The notes beneath the pieces are model-generated. The model did no database searches. It saw only the letters and a list, made by a program, of their open reading frames with translations, and had not been told where the DNA came from. A stretch of 64,000 bases of DNA, from contig NZ_LR215979.1 of the NCBI RefSeq assembly GCF_900683735.1, positions 3,348,001-3,412,000 on the forward strand, given 5' to 3'. The position numbers and the translations under genes are program-made. Below, in pieces: positions 8,744 through 22,217 of the stretch (its first letter is position 1; each line of letters opens with the position of its first letter). This DNA comes from Fusobacterium ulcerans ATCC 49185 (lineage in GTDB: Bacteria; Fusobacteriota; Fusobacteriia; Fusobacteriales; Fusobacteriaceae).

Positions 8744-9892
8744 GTGAAGAAAATAGGAATAGCAGTTGTAGTGACATTCCTTGCCCTTCTAGTTTTCAGT
8801 GGAAAGCTGGAGGGGTATTTCTTTAAAAAAGAAAATATAGGAAAAGTTCTTACAGTTGATAATAGTGATGCAATAGTTCAGGGGATATCTAAAGTAGGAT
8901 GTCAGCATCTTACTGTAGAAGTTCTCACAGGAAAATTTAAGGGGAAAATATTAGAGATAAATAATCTTTTGAGTGGAAGCATGGAATATGATGAGTTTTA
9001 TGCAGAAAAAGATAAAGTTCTTATGGCAGTCATGGAAAATAATGGGAAAATAGATGGAAAGGTATTATCTCTTTTGAGAGTAGAGAAAATAGCTGTATTA
9101 GCTTTTATATTTGTTGCCCTTCTTATTATCTATGCAGGAAAAGTAGGATTTAAATCTCTTCTTTCCTTTGCAGGAAGCATTGTGATAATCTGGGAATATC
9201 TTATACCAGCTTTGAGAAAAGGAGAAAATGTATTTGCTGTAACAGTATCTGCTCTTGTTCTTTTGTCAGCTTTAATAATATTTTTAGTAGCAGGATTTAC
9301 TAAAAAAGGATTTAGTGCTTTTCTTGGAACTATGTCAGGACTTTTTGTCACTGCTGCTCTCACATTTCTTTTTGGAGATACATTCAGAATAGATGGAATG
9401 AATCAGCCTCTTGCTCAAAGTGTTGTATTTTCAAGTTTTATGAGTATAAATATTCTTGATATTTTCTATGCAGCAATAGTAATAGGAGCAAGTGGAGCAG
9501 CTATGGATATAGCCATGGATATGACAGCAACTATTGAGGAATTGAAACTTCACAATCCAGATATTTCTAGAAAAGCTTTGATAAAATCAGGATTTAATGT
9601 TGGAAGGTCAGTTATAGGAACTATGACAACTACTCTTTTACTTGCGTATTCAGGAGGATTTCTTACTTTGATGATGTTGTTTATGGAAAGAAATACAACT
9701 ATACTTCAGATATTAAATATGAAGATGGTAACTTCAGAAATTATTAAAATAATAATAGGAAGTATAGGGTTGGTAGTAGTTGCACCTATTACTACTTATA
9801 TAGCTTCATTCATTTACTCTATGAAAGAAAAAAGCAGAGAAAAGAGAACTTTCAGTATAGCAATGTTTTATAAAAAACAGCAGGAACTTTAA
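8744..9892 (+). CDS. YibE/F-like multispanning membrane protein
   Basis: 382 residues from GTG 8744; GGGGGAT lies 6 nt upstream. One N-terminal membrane anchor is followed by a roughly 90-residue soluble domain (the YibE-type part, with VLTGKFKGKILEINNLLSG), then about seven or eight hydrophobic spans (about 115-370) containing IGASGAAMDIAMDM, a family-typical stretch. The biochemical function of the YibE/F family is not established. It lies immediately after the alkaline phosphatase. The C-terminus is basic, as expected for a cytoplasmic tail. Confidence 0.85.
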   Translation: MKKIGIAVVVTFLALLVFSGKLEGYFFKKENIGKVLTVDNSDAIVQGISKVGCQHLTVEVLTGKFKGKILEINNLLSGSMEYDEFYAEKDKVLMAVMENNGKIDGKVLSLLRVEKIAVLAFIFVALLIIYAGKVGFKSLLSFAGSIVIIWEYLIPALRKGENVFAVTVSALVLLSALIIFLVAGFTKKGFSAFLGTMSGLFVTAALTFLFGDTFRIDGMNQPLAQSVVFSSFMSINILDIFYAAIVIGASGAAMDIAMDMTATIEELKLHNPDISRKALIKSGFNVGRSVIGTMTTTLLLAYSGGFLTLMMLFMERNTTILQILNMKMVTSEIIKIIIGSIGLVVVAPITTYIASFIYSMKEKSREKRTFSIAMFYKKQQEL

Positions 9893-10261
9893 TTTCTATT
9901 TATATTTAAAAGAATTTTATAAATTTTTATATTTAAATTAATTAAAGATATCATATAGGGTAACTAATGAATAAAAAAATTTCTTAAAGATTATATTATT
10001 TCTAATTTTTAATCTGAATTGATGACAGCAGATAAAATTACTGACTGCTTAATCACAGGAAATTTAATTTTATTTTTTAGTTGCTTTTTTTATAATTTTT
10101 TATAAAAATTTTTAAAATATTTTTTAGATAATTTTTTAATATTTAAGATAAAAACAAAATAAAAATAAATATTTTTTAAACTCTATTCTATAGAGAGCCC
10201 AATAAAATAAAGGGTTCTTTAAAAGAATAAAAAATATTTGAAAATAATTGAAAAAAAGTTG
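9893..10261. other. AT-rich region upstream of the rRNA promoter
   Basis: No gene. Long A/T tracts precede the rRNA promoter, which would suit UP-element-like activation and DNA bending (inference). A small stem AGAGCCC/GGGTTCT (10194-10218) followed by only TTT could be a weak terminator protecting the rRNA promoter. Confidence 0.5.
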
Positions 10262-10293
10262 TTGACGGAAAGTATTATTTATGATATTATAAT
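10262..10293 (+). promoter_or_regulatory. rRNA operon promoter
   Basis: TTGACG (10262-10267), 17 nt, TATTAT (10285-10290), merging into TATAAT at 10288-10293. The same TATTATAAT element stands before the Val-Asp-Phe-Cys tRNA cluster. It lies about 145 nt upstream of mature 16S, leaving a leader with a small CCGC/GCGG hairpin near 10301-10314. Confidence 0.75.
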
Positions 10294-10438
10294 CAATGTG
10301 CCGCAGGAAAGCGGAACAAAAGAAGAAATAAATCAAATAAAGAAAATAAGGACATTAACAACAGAATAGAGAGAGATGAAAAAATCAACAAACAATAAAT
10401 AGGTGTAAACAATCAGTTAAAAAACTGAGTAAATAGAT

Positions 10439-11946
<1,508 letters not shown>

Positions 11947-12119
11947 CTAAGGAGATCATTTCTCTTTCTCTATTCTATTGATAATGTTCTTGCAGCGTAT
12001 TAAGCGCTGGATAACTTATCAAATGGACATTGGAAACTATATAGTAGATAAAATACAATTTTAACTCTTGTTTATATAAACAGAGTTAGCTGTCAATCAA
12101 ATTAAACAAAAACAAAATA

Positions 12120-15030
<2,911 letters not shown>

Positions 15031-15099
15031 AAGATTGAAAGCGCGAAAGCGTATGCTACTATATAGTTTCAAGTGTCTATTAGAAAAAATAAAGACACA

Positions 15100-15217
15100 G
15101 CTTGGTAAGAATAGCTGCGGGGGTACACCTGGTCCCATTCCGAACCCAGAAGTTAAGCCCGTAAACGCTGAAAGTACTTGGAGGGAAGCCTCCTGGGAGG
15201 ATAGGAACTTGCCAAGC
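15100..15217 (+). rRNA. rrf: 5S ribosomal RNA with overlapping terminator
   Basis: About 118 nt. Terminal arms GCTTGG.. and ..CCAAGC pair, and the central CCCATTCCGAACCCAGAAGT is the typical 5S loop. Eight T residues follow directly (15218-15225), so the terminal 5S helix region probably doubles as the end of the rRNA transcript. It lies about 70 nt after 23S. Confidence 0.95.
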
Positions 15218-15357
15218 TTTTTTTTATTTTTTGAAAAAAATTATGTACAAAAAATAAAATATAATGTATCATTTTAAGTGGTTGTTTTTTACTGAAAGAG
15301 AGAATAAGACATTCAGAAAATATACCCGAAACTATAAAGAAATGAAGGATGTTATAA

Positions 15358-15906
15358 ATGAAAAAAGCAATTTTACTGGATAGAGATGGAACTATAAATG
15401 TAGAAAAAGACTATCTTCATAAGATAGAAGATTTTGAATTTGAGAAAAATGTGGTAGAAGCCTTAAAAATATTTTCATCTTTAGGGTATACAATGGCAGT
15501 TGTAACTAACCAGTCTGGAATAGCAAGAGGATACTATACAGAGGATGATCTTCAGAAATTAAATGAATATATAAAAAAAGAGCTGGAAAAATATGGAGTA
15601 ATAATAGAAAAATTCTATTACTGTCCACATCATCCAGAAAAGGGTGTTGGAAAATATAAAACTGATTGTTTGTGCAGAAAACCAAATACTGGTATGCTAG
15701 ATGCTGCAATAAAAGAATTTAATATAGATACAGCAGTTTCTTTTATGGTAGGAGATACTCTTGCTGATATAGATGCTGGACAAAAAGCTGGTCTTACTCC
15801 TGTCTTGGTAAAAACAGGACATGGAATGGAAACCTTGGAAAAAATTGGAGATAGAAAAATAGATATTTATAACTCTCTTTATGATTTTGCATTAAGCTTG
15901 AAATAA
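15358..15906 (+). CDS. gmhB: D-glycero-D-manno-heptose-1,7-bisphosphate 7-phosphatase
   Basis: 182 residues, HAD superfamily. The nucleophile motif DRDGTIN (8-14) has Asp8 and Asp10. The GmhB-type zinc loop is visible as CPHHPEKG...CLCRKP (about 89-110), and motif IV is VGDTLADIDAG (about 131-141). The family removes the C7 phosphate of heptose bisphosphate in the ADP-heptose pathway for LPS core; histidinol-phosphatase-type relatives exist, but this zinc loop and length favour GmhB. GAAGGATG lies about 8 nt before the ATG. MurF begins about 70 nt later. Confidence 0.9.
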   Translation: MKKAILLDRDGTINVEKDYLHKIEDFEFEKNVVEALKIFSSLGYTMAVVTNQSGIARGYYTEDDLQKLNEYIKKELEKYGVIIEKFYYCPHHPEKGVGKYKTDCLCRKPNTGMLDAAIKEFNIDTAVSFMVGDTLADIDAGQKAGLTPVLVKTGHGMETLEKIGDRKIDIYNSLYDFALSLK

Positions 15907-15978
15907 TTATTAAAATTCTTGTGTACAAAAGTTTTTAATGATAAAATAAAGGTATTTAAAAGGAAAAGGAATGATAAA

Positions 15979-17265
15979 ATGAAAATACTTTTCAATATTC
16001 TAGATGAAATATTTGGAATAAAGAGGTTAGTTGAAAAAAATGAGATAGGGCATACAAATATGGACAGTAGAAAAGTTCAAAAAGGTGACCTGTTTTTTGC
16101 TATAAATAATGGCAACAGCTATATAGATGATGTACTTGAAAAAGGTGCAGCTTTAGTAATAGCTGATAATTACAATGGGAATGATAAAAGAGTAATTAAA
16201 GTAGGAAATACTATAAAATGTATGCAGGAGTTAGCTGAGAAATATAGAAAAGCTCTAGATATAAAAATTATTGCTATAACAGGAAGCAATGGGAAAACAA
16301 CTACAAAGGATATAATATATTCTGTACTGTCACAAAAATACGTGACAGCTAAAACTATGGGAAATCTCAATAACCATATAGGAGTTCCATTTACAATTCT
16401 ACAGTTAGATGAAAAATGTGAAGTAGCAGTTCTTGAATTAGGTATGAGTAACTTTGGAGAGATAGATTTGTTATCCAGTATAGTTAAACCTGATATAGGG
16501 GTTATAACTAATATAGGAGACTCTCATCTAGAATTTCTGAAAACCAGAGAAAATGTTTTCAAAGCAAAAACTGAATTAGTGAATTATGTTTCCGATGGAA
16601 ATCTTATCGTATTTGGAGATGATCCATTTCTAAGAAATCTTAATGGTATAAAAGTAGGATATGGGGATAATAATAATTATCAAATTAAAAATTTTACTGA
16701 TAGTGATAAAGGATTATCTTTTGAGCTGGAACAGGAAAAATATAGTATAGTTTTAAATGGAAAACATAATTGCGTAAATGCAGCTATGGCTGTAGTTATA
16801 GGGAAAAAAATGGAAGTATCTTATAAAGAAATAGAAAAAGGATTGAAAAATCTTGAACTTACGCCAATGAGATTTCAAAAGATAGAGAAAGAAAATATTA
16901 TTTATATAAATGATGCATATAATGCCAGTCCTATATCAGTAAGCTTCTCACTTGAAACTTTTGATAAGTTGTACAATGATACTTTAAAAATAGTAGTTTT
17001 AGGAGATATGCTGGAACTTGGAGAAAAAGAGATAGAGTATCATAAAGATATTATAGAAAAAGCTTTGACTGTCAATTCAGATAAGATATATTTATATGGA
17101 GAGAGAATGAAAAAAGCTTTAGAAATAGTAAAAAGCAACAAAGAAAAAGTAATTCATTTTACAAATAAAGAAGATATAAAAAAACTTCTTGAAAAAGAAC
17201 AGAAAAAAACTGCTGTTCTTTTAAAAGGATCTCGTGGAATGAAGCTTGAAGAGATAATAAGATAA
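15979..17265 (+). CDS. murF: UDP-N-acetylmuramoyl-tripeptide--D-alanyl-D-alanine ligase
   Basis: 428 residues from ATG 15979, chosen for AAAAGGA 8 nt upstream; the longer frame from 15919 lacks a ribosome-binding site. It is the cytoplasmic ATP-dependent ligase that adds D-Ala-D-Ala to the UDP-MurNAc peptide. Mur-ligase signs: N-terminal HTNMDSRKVQKGDLFFAI (UDP-binding, about 24-41), P-loop TGSNGKTTTKD (about 99-109), LELGMSNFGEIDLL and the C-terminal domain with NDAYNASPISVSFSLE (about 310). First gene of the mur/fts cluster; murE is not upstream. Confidence 0.96.
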   Translation: MKILFNILDEIFGIKRLVEKNEIGHTNMDSRKVQKGDLFFAINNGNSYIDDVLEKGAALVIADNYNGNDKRVIKVGNTIKCMQELAEKYRKALDIKIIAITGSNGKTTTKDIIYSVLSQKYVTAKTMGNLNNHIGVPFTILQLDEKCEVAVLELGMSNFGEIDLLSSIVKPDIGVITNIGDSHLEFLKTRENVFKAKTELVNYVSDGNLIVFGDDPFLRNLNGIKVGYGDNNNYQIKNFTDSDKGLSFELEQEKYSIVLNGKHNCVNAAMAVVIGKKMEVSYKEIEKGLKNLELTPMRFQKIEKENIIYINDAYNASPISVSFSLETFDKLYNDTLKIVVLGDMLELGEKEIEYHKDIIEKALTVNSDKIYLYGERMKKALEIVKSNKEKVIHFTNKEDIKKLLEKEQKKTAVLLKGSRGMKLEEIIR

Positions 17266-17318
17266 TTTTAGATAAATAAAAAAAACAGAAAAAATATTGT
17301 GAGGAGATTAATAATAGA

Positions 17319-18407
17319 ATGTTATATATAATAGGGGAGTACTTTGAGAGTTTTGCTTTCTTAAAGTCTATGTATTTGAGAGGATTCATAAGTTTTACAC
17401 TTTCTTTTGTTTTAGTTTTGATCTTAGGAAAACCATTCATAAACTATCTTAAAGCTAAAAAATTTGGCGAAAAAATCAGAGATGATGGACCTGCTACGCA
17501 TCTTTCAAAAAAGGGAACCCCTACAATGGGTGGAGTTCTTATCGTTGTGGTAATGTTGGTAACAAATCTGCTTGTATCAGATATTTCTAATATATTTATA
17601 GATGTGCTTCTTGTTGCAATGATGGGATTTGCCTCTATAGGATTTATTGATGATTATAAAAAATTTACTGTAAATAAAAAGGGACTTTCTGGAAAGAAAA
17701 AGCTTTTAGGACAGGCTCTCATAGCTATTTTAGTATGGCTTTTTGTGAGTCAGATAGGATTGACAGGAGACAGAGCATTTGATCTTTCAATAATAAATCC
17801 CTTGATTTCTGGAAGTATGTTCTACATAGGAAGCATAGGTATGTTGATTTTCATTCTTATAATTCTTATGGGAACATCAAATGCAGTAAATATAACTGAT
17901 GGATTAGATGGGCTGGCTATAATGCCAATGATAATATGTTCTACTATCCTTGGAGCAATCTCTTATTTCACAGGAAACGTAAATATGAGTGAGCACTTGA
18001 AACTTTTTTATATACCAGGTTCTGGAGAAATGTCTGTATTTCTTGCAACTATTTGTGGATCAGGGCTTGGTTTTTTGTGGTATAACTTCTATCCAGCTCA
18101 GATATTTATGGGGGATACAGGTTCACTTACTTTAGGTGGAGTACTGGGAGTAGTTGCTATTCTTTTGAAGCAGGAACTTATTCTTCCAATAATTGGTGGA
18201 GTATTTGTAATGGAAGCTCTTTCAGTTATACTTCAGGTGGGATCTTTTAAGCTGAGAGGAAAAAGGATATTTAAGATGGCACCTATTCATCATCACTTTG
18301 AACTCAGTGGTTTGGCTGAAACAAAGGTTACAATGAGATTCTGGATAACTACATTGATATTTGGAATGGTAGCACTTGGAATAATAAGATTAAGAGGAAT
18401 TCTCTAA
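17319..18407 (+). CDS. mraY: Phospho-N-acetylmuramoyl-pentapeptide transferase
   Basis: 362 residues with about ten membrane spans. It transfers phospho-MurNAc-pentapeptide onto undecaprenyl phosphate to make lipid I. Family motifs: GIRDDGPATHLSKKGTPTMGG-like segment (about 49-67), FIDDYKKFTVNKKGLSGK (about 109-126), NITDGLDGLA (about 190), FMGDTGSLTLGG (about 264) and PIHHHFELSG (about 325). GAGGAG lies about 13 nt before the ATG. It sits in the conserved murF-mraY-murD order. Confidence 0.97.
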   Translation: MLYIIGEYFESFAFLKSMYLRGFISFTLSFVLVLILGKPFINYLKAKKFGEKIRDDGPATHLSKKGTPTMGGVLIVVVMLVTNLLVSDISNIFIDVLLVAMMGFASIGFIDDYKKFTVNKKGLSGKKKLLGQALIAILVWLFVSQIGLTGDRAFDLSIINPLISGSMFYIGSIGMLIFILIILMGTSNAVNITDGLDGLAIMPMIICSTILGAISYFTGNVNMSEHLKLFYIPGSGEMSVFLATICGSGLGFLWYNFYPAQIFMGDTGSLTLGGVLGVVAILLKQELILPIIGGVFVMEALSVILQVGSFKLRGKRIFKMAPIHHHFELSGLAETKVTMRFWITTLIFGMVALGIIRLRGIL

Positions 18408-18413
18408 TAAAAG

Positions 18414-18438
18414 AACCACGGAAACCCCGTGGTTTTCC
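18414..18438 (+). terminator. Hairpin between mraY and murD, likely attenuator or processing stem
   Basis: AACCACGG and CCGTGGTT form a perfect 8-bp stem with a 5-nt loop right after the mraY stop. Only TTTT-CC follows, overlapping the stem end, so it would terminate only partly. It sits inside an otherwise continuous operon. Confidence 0.55.
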
Positions 18439-18476
18439 GTCTATATTGGAAACATAAAAAAAGGAAGGGATATTTT

Positions 18477-19784
18477 ATGAAAAAAGCAATGGTCTTCGGA
18501 ATTGGTGTAAGTGGTCTTGGTGCTGAACATTTATTGAAAAATATGGGGTATGAAGTAATACTTGTTGATGATAAAAAAGGGATATCTTCTAATGAAGGTA
18601 TGGAATATTTAGATGAAATTGAAATTTTTGTTAAAAGTCCAGGAGTACCATATAACGAGCTTGTGATGAAAGTTAAAGAAAAAAAAATAAAATTAATAGA
18701 TGAAATTGAATTAAGTTATGAATATATGTTACAATATGAAATAAAAAGTAAAATAATTGCGGTAACAGGAACAAATGGAAAAACTACTACTACTTCTAAA
18801 ATTACAGAACTCCTTCAATATGCTGGCTATAAAGCTGAATATGCTGGAAATATAGGAGTTTCATATGCAGAACTGCTTTTAAAGCATAAAGATCTGGATT
18901 ATATTGTTTTGGAGTTAAGTTCGTACCAACTTGAAAATCTTCTTGATTTTAAACCATGGATAACTATGGTAATAAACCTTACTCCTGACCATCTTTCTAG
19001 ATATAAGGGTATAGATGATTACTACAGAACAAAATTCAATATTGGTAAAAATCAAACTCAAGAAGATTATTTTATCTTTAATCTTGATTCAAAAGAAGTA
19101 GTGGAAAGAGAAGCACTTATATCTGGGAAAAAGATAAAAATATCTCAAAATACTAGTGAAGGATGTGATTTCTGGGTAGAAAATGGAAAACTCTATGGAA
19201 AAGATGGAGAGATATTAGAATGCTCTAAACTTTCGCTAAAGGGAAAACATAATCTTGAAAATGTACTCTTTATTACAGCAGCGGCTGAAATAATAGGAAT
19301 ATCAAATGAGAAAATAAGAGAGTTTTTGTATAACACAGAAACTATTGAACATAGGATGGAAGACTTTTTTAATTATGGAAAAGTAAAATTTATAAATGAT
19401 TCTAAAGGGACAAATATTGATTCAACAAAATTTGCAGTGGAGGCTTTTGACCAGTGTATCCTTATTTGTGGTGGATTTGATAAGAAACTTGACTGGACTC
19501 CTCTTGCAGACCTGATAAAGATTCATGCAAAAGAAACTTATCTCATAGGGGATACTGCTGATGAAATTAACAGGATACTTTTAGAAAAAGGCTATGATAG
19601 AAGCAGAATATTTCTTCTTAGAGATTTAAAAAGCTGCCTGTTAAATATGAAGGAGAGATTTAATCCAAAAGAACATCAAGTGGTACTGCTTTCCCCAGCA
19701 ACTTCCAGCTTTGATCAGTTCAAAAGTTATGAACACAGAGGGGAAGTATTCAAGGAATTAGTAAGAGAAATTTTTGGTAGGTGA
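18477..19784 (+). CDS. murD: UDP-N-acetylmuramoyl-L-alanine--D-glutamate ligase
   Basis: 435 residues from ATG 18477, with AGGAAGGG 7 nt upstream; the longer frame from 18429 overlaps the mraY-murD hairpin and is rejected. It adds D-Glu to UDP-MurNAc-L-Ala. Motifs: Rossmann-like N-terminus GIGVSGLGAEHLL, P-loop TGTNGKTTTTSK (about 97-108), ELSSYQLE (about 143), NLTPDHLSRY (about 162), and the C-terminal LSPATSSFDQFKSYEHRGE (about 402). Its stop overlaps the murG start region; ftsW, often between murD and murG, is absent. Confidence 0.96.
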   Translation: MKKAMVFGIGVSGLGAEHLLKNMGYEVILVDDKKGISSNEGMEYLDEIEIFVKSPGVPYNELVMKVKEKKIKLIDEIELSYEYMLQYEIKSKIIAVTGTNGKTTTTSKITELLQYAGYKAEYAGNIGVSYAELLLKHKDLDYIVLELSSYQLENLLDFKPWITMVINLTPDHLSRYKGIDDYYRTKFNIGKNQTQEDYFIFNLDSKEVVEREALISGKKIKISQNTSEGCDFWVENGKLYGKDGEILECSKLSLKGKHNLENVLFITAAAEIIGISNEKIREFLYNTETIEHRMEDFFNYGKVKFINDSKGTNIDSTKFAVEAFDQCILICGGFDKKLDWTPLADLIKIHAKETYLIGDTADEINRILLEKGYDRSRIFLLRDLKSCLLNMKERFNPKEHQVVLLSPATSSFDQFKSYEHRGEVFKELVREIFGR

Positions 19785-19789
19785 GAAAT

Positions 19790-20857
19790 TTGAAAAAAAT
19801 TATTTTAACGACTGGAGGAACAGGAGGGCATATTTATCCTGCTCTGGCTGTAGCTGAAGGTCTTAAATTAAAAAATATAGATGTCCTTTTTGTAGGAACC
19901 AGTATCAGAATGGAAAAGGATATAGTTCCTGAAGCAGGATTTAGATTTATTGGTCTAGATATAAAACCTCCTAAAAATATAAAAAGTATACTTAAATATA
20001 TAAAAGGGGTATGGCAAGGAATAAAAATAGTTGCAAAGGAAAAGCCTGATGCAATAATAGGATTTGGAAACTATATTTCTGTTCCAGTTATAATTGGAGG
20101 GATACTTCTAAGAAAAAAAGTTTATCTTCAGGAGCAGAATGCTAATTTAGGATGGACAAATAAAGTATTATATAAATTTGCAGAAAAAACATTTCTTGCA
20201 TTTGATAAAACATATGATGATATTCCTTTGAAATACCAGAAAAGATTTGATGTAACTGGGAATCCTTTAAGAGAAGAAATCAATTATGTAAATGAAAATG
20301 AGGAAAGAGAGAGATTAAAACTGGAAGAGGATGAGAAAGTTATCCTTATAACAGGAGGAAGTCTAGGTGCAAAAGATATAAATGATGCAGTAATAAAAAA
20401 CTGGGACAAGTTCCTTGAAGATAAAAAATTGAGAGTTTACTGGGCAACTGGAGAGAATAACTTTGAAGACATCAGTAAAAGAATAGTAAAAACGAAGATG
20501 TCTGATACAGTAAAACCATATTTTAATAATATGATAAATATTATGGCTGCTGCTGACTTAATAATATGTCGTGCAGGAGCTTTGACGATTTCTGAAATAA
20601 TAGAACTAGAGAAACCATCAATTATTATTCCATATAATTCTTTAAAAGTTGGACAATATGACAATGCAAAGATATTAGAAGAAAATAATTCTGCACTTGT
20701 ATACACTAATACAGAGGCAGATACTGCAATTGAAAAGGCTCTTGAGTTAATAAAGAATGAGGAAGCATTGAAGTCAATGAGAGTAAGGATAAGATCATTG
20801 AAAAAATCCAACGCTGTGGAAAAGATTATAAATGATTTAGATATTTGGAGGAATTAG
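19790..20857 (+). CDS. murG: Undecaprenyl-PP-MurNAc-pentapeptide GlcNAc transferase
   Basis: About 355 residues. It adds GlcNAc to lipid I, giving lipid II on the cytoplasmic face. The N-terminal G-loop is LTTGGTGGHIYPALAVAEGL; the UDP-GlcNAc-binding GGSLGAKDIN (about 187) and the C-terminal CRAGALTISEIIELEKPSI (about 260) are present. I prefer the TTG at 19790, since AGGTGAG lies 6 nt before it; a GTG at 19781 overlapping the murD stop is the alternative. Translational coupling to murD is likely. Confidence 0.95.
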   Translation: MKKIILTTGGTGGHIYPALAVAEGLKLKNIDVLFVGTSIRMEKDIVPEAGFRFIGLDIKPPKNIKSILKYIKGVWQGIKIVAKEKPDAIIGFGNYISVPVIIGGILLRKKVYLQEQNANLGWTNKVLYKFAEKTFLAFDKTYDDIPLKYQKRFDVTGNPLREEINYVNENEERERLKLEEDEKVILITGGSLGAKDINDAVIKNWDKFLEDKKLRVYWATGENNFEDISKRIVKTKMSDTVKPYFNNMINIMAAADLIICRAGALTISEIIELEKPSIIIPYNSLKVGQYDNAKILEENNSALVYTNTEADTAIEKALELIKNEEALKSMRVRIRSLKKSNAVEKIINDLDIWRN

Positions 20858-20861
20858 GTTG

Positions 20862-22217
20862 ATGAAAAAAATTTATTTTATTGGTATAAACGGTATAGGA
20901 ATGAGCGGTCTTGCTAAAATAATGAAAACAAAAGGTTATGAAGTAAATGGGGCTGACTTAAATAGAGGATATGTGACAGAAGAATTGGAAAATATGGGTA
21001 TAACTGTATATAATACTCATGAGGGAGAACATATAAAAGGATGTGATATGGTAATTGCTTCAAGTGCCATAAAATATGATAATCCTGAATATAAATATGC
21101 AGTGGATAATGGAATAAAAATAGTAAAAAGAGGAGAGCTTTTAGCTATGCTTCTAAATGATGAAACTGGAATAGCAGTGGCAGGAACACATGGTAAGACT
21201 ACTACAAGTTCTATGATGTCTTCTGTTATGCTTGATTTAGATCCAACTATTGTAGTAGGAGGAATACTTCCTGAAATAGGGTCAAATGCCAAGCCGGGAA
21301 AATCAGAATACTTTGTAGCTGAAGCTGATGAAAGTGACAATTCTTTTCTATATATGAATCCATCATATGCAGTGATAACTAATATAGAGGAAGACCATCT
21401 GGATACTCATGGATGTCTTGAAAATATAAATAAATCTTTTTCTCAATTTATTGATCAGACTAAGAATGAAGCAGTGGTATGTATAGACTGCGAAAACCTA
21501 AAAAAATTAGTTGAAGGAAAAGAAAAAGAAAAGATAGTAACATACAGTATAAAAGATAAAGATGCAGATATATTTGCTTATGATATTTGTATTGAAAATG
21601 GAAAAACAAGCTATAATGTAGCGATAAGAGGAGAGGATACTGGAAGATATACTATATCTATTCCAGGACATCACAATATCCTTAACTCTCTGCCAGTTAT
21701 TTACTATGCTAAAAAATTTGGAGTAAATGAGGAATTTTTGAAAAAAGCTTTGGAAAACTTTAAAGGATCAAAAAGAAGATATGATATTCTTTATTGTAAT
21801 GAAGATAAAGGAATAAAAATAATAGATGACTATGCACATCATCCAACTGAGATTAAAGCAACACTTCAAGGAGCAAAATCTATTGAGCATGAAAAACTTA
21901 CTATAATATTTCAACCTCATCGTTACAGCAGAGTTAAATTTCTTCTTCAAAGTTTCAAAGATGCATTTGATGGAGCTGAAGAGGTATTTCTTCTTCCAAT
22001 ATACAGTGCTGGGGAAAAAGATGAATTTGGAGTAACTGTAGAAGATCTTGGAAATATATTAAAAAATAAAAAAGTAATAATTGAAAAAAACAGTGAAAAA
22101 ATAGATGAAAGAGTATTAAACTGTCAAGGACATGAAGTATTTATGTTTATGGGAGCAGGAGATATCTCTAAAGTAGCTCACAGGATAGCTGATAAATTAG
22201 AAGGGAAAAACAGATAA
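20862..22217 (+). CDS. murC: UDP-N-acetylmuramate--L-alanine ligase
   Basis: 451 residues from ATG 20862 (an adjacent in-frame TTG at 20859 is equally well spaced from GGAGG). It adds the first L-Ala to UDP-MurNAc. Motifs: GINGIGMSGLAKIM dinucleotide-like loop (7-20), P-loop GTHGKTTTSSM (about 107-117), EADESDNSFLYM (about 148), ITNIEEDHLDTH (about 168), DDYAHHPTEI (about 326) and FQPHRYSR (about 347). It sits between murG and murB and overlaps the murB start by the TAATG arrangement. Confidence 0.97.
   Translation: MKKIYFIGINGIGMSGLAKIMKTKGYEVNGADLNRGYVTEELENMGITVYNTHEGEHIKGCDMVIASSAIKYDNPEYKYAVDNGIKIVKRGELLAMLLNDETGIAVAGTHGKTTTSSMMSSVMLDLDPTIVVGGILPEIGSNAKPGKSEYFVAEADESDNSFLYMNPSYAVITNIEEDHLDTHGCLENINKSFSQFIDQTKNEAVVCIDCENLKKLVEGKEKEKIVTYSIKDKDADIFAYDICIENGKTSYNVAIRGEDTGRYTISIPGHHNILNSLPVIYYAKKFGVNEEFLKKALENFKGSKRRYDILYCNEDKGIKIIDDYAHHPTEIKATLQGAKSIEHEKLTIIFQPHRYSRVKFLLQSFKDAFDGAEEVFLLPIYSAGEKDEFGVTVEDLGNILKNKKVIIEKNSEKIDERVLNCQGHEVFMFMGAGDISKVAHRIADKLEGKNR

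Noticed and set aside
11947-12119. tRNA genes in the 16S-23S spacer
   Set aside because: No cloverleaf, T-arm or CCA end is readable in the 173-nt spacer.
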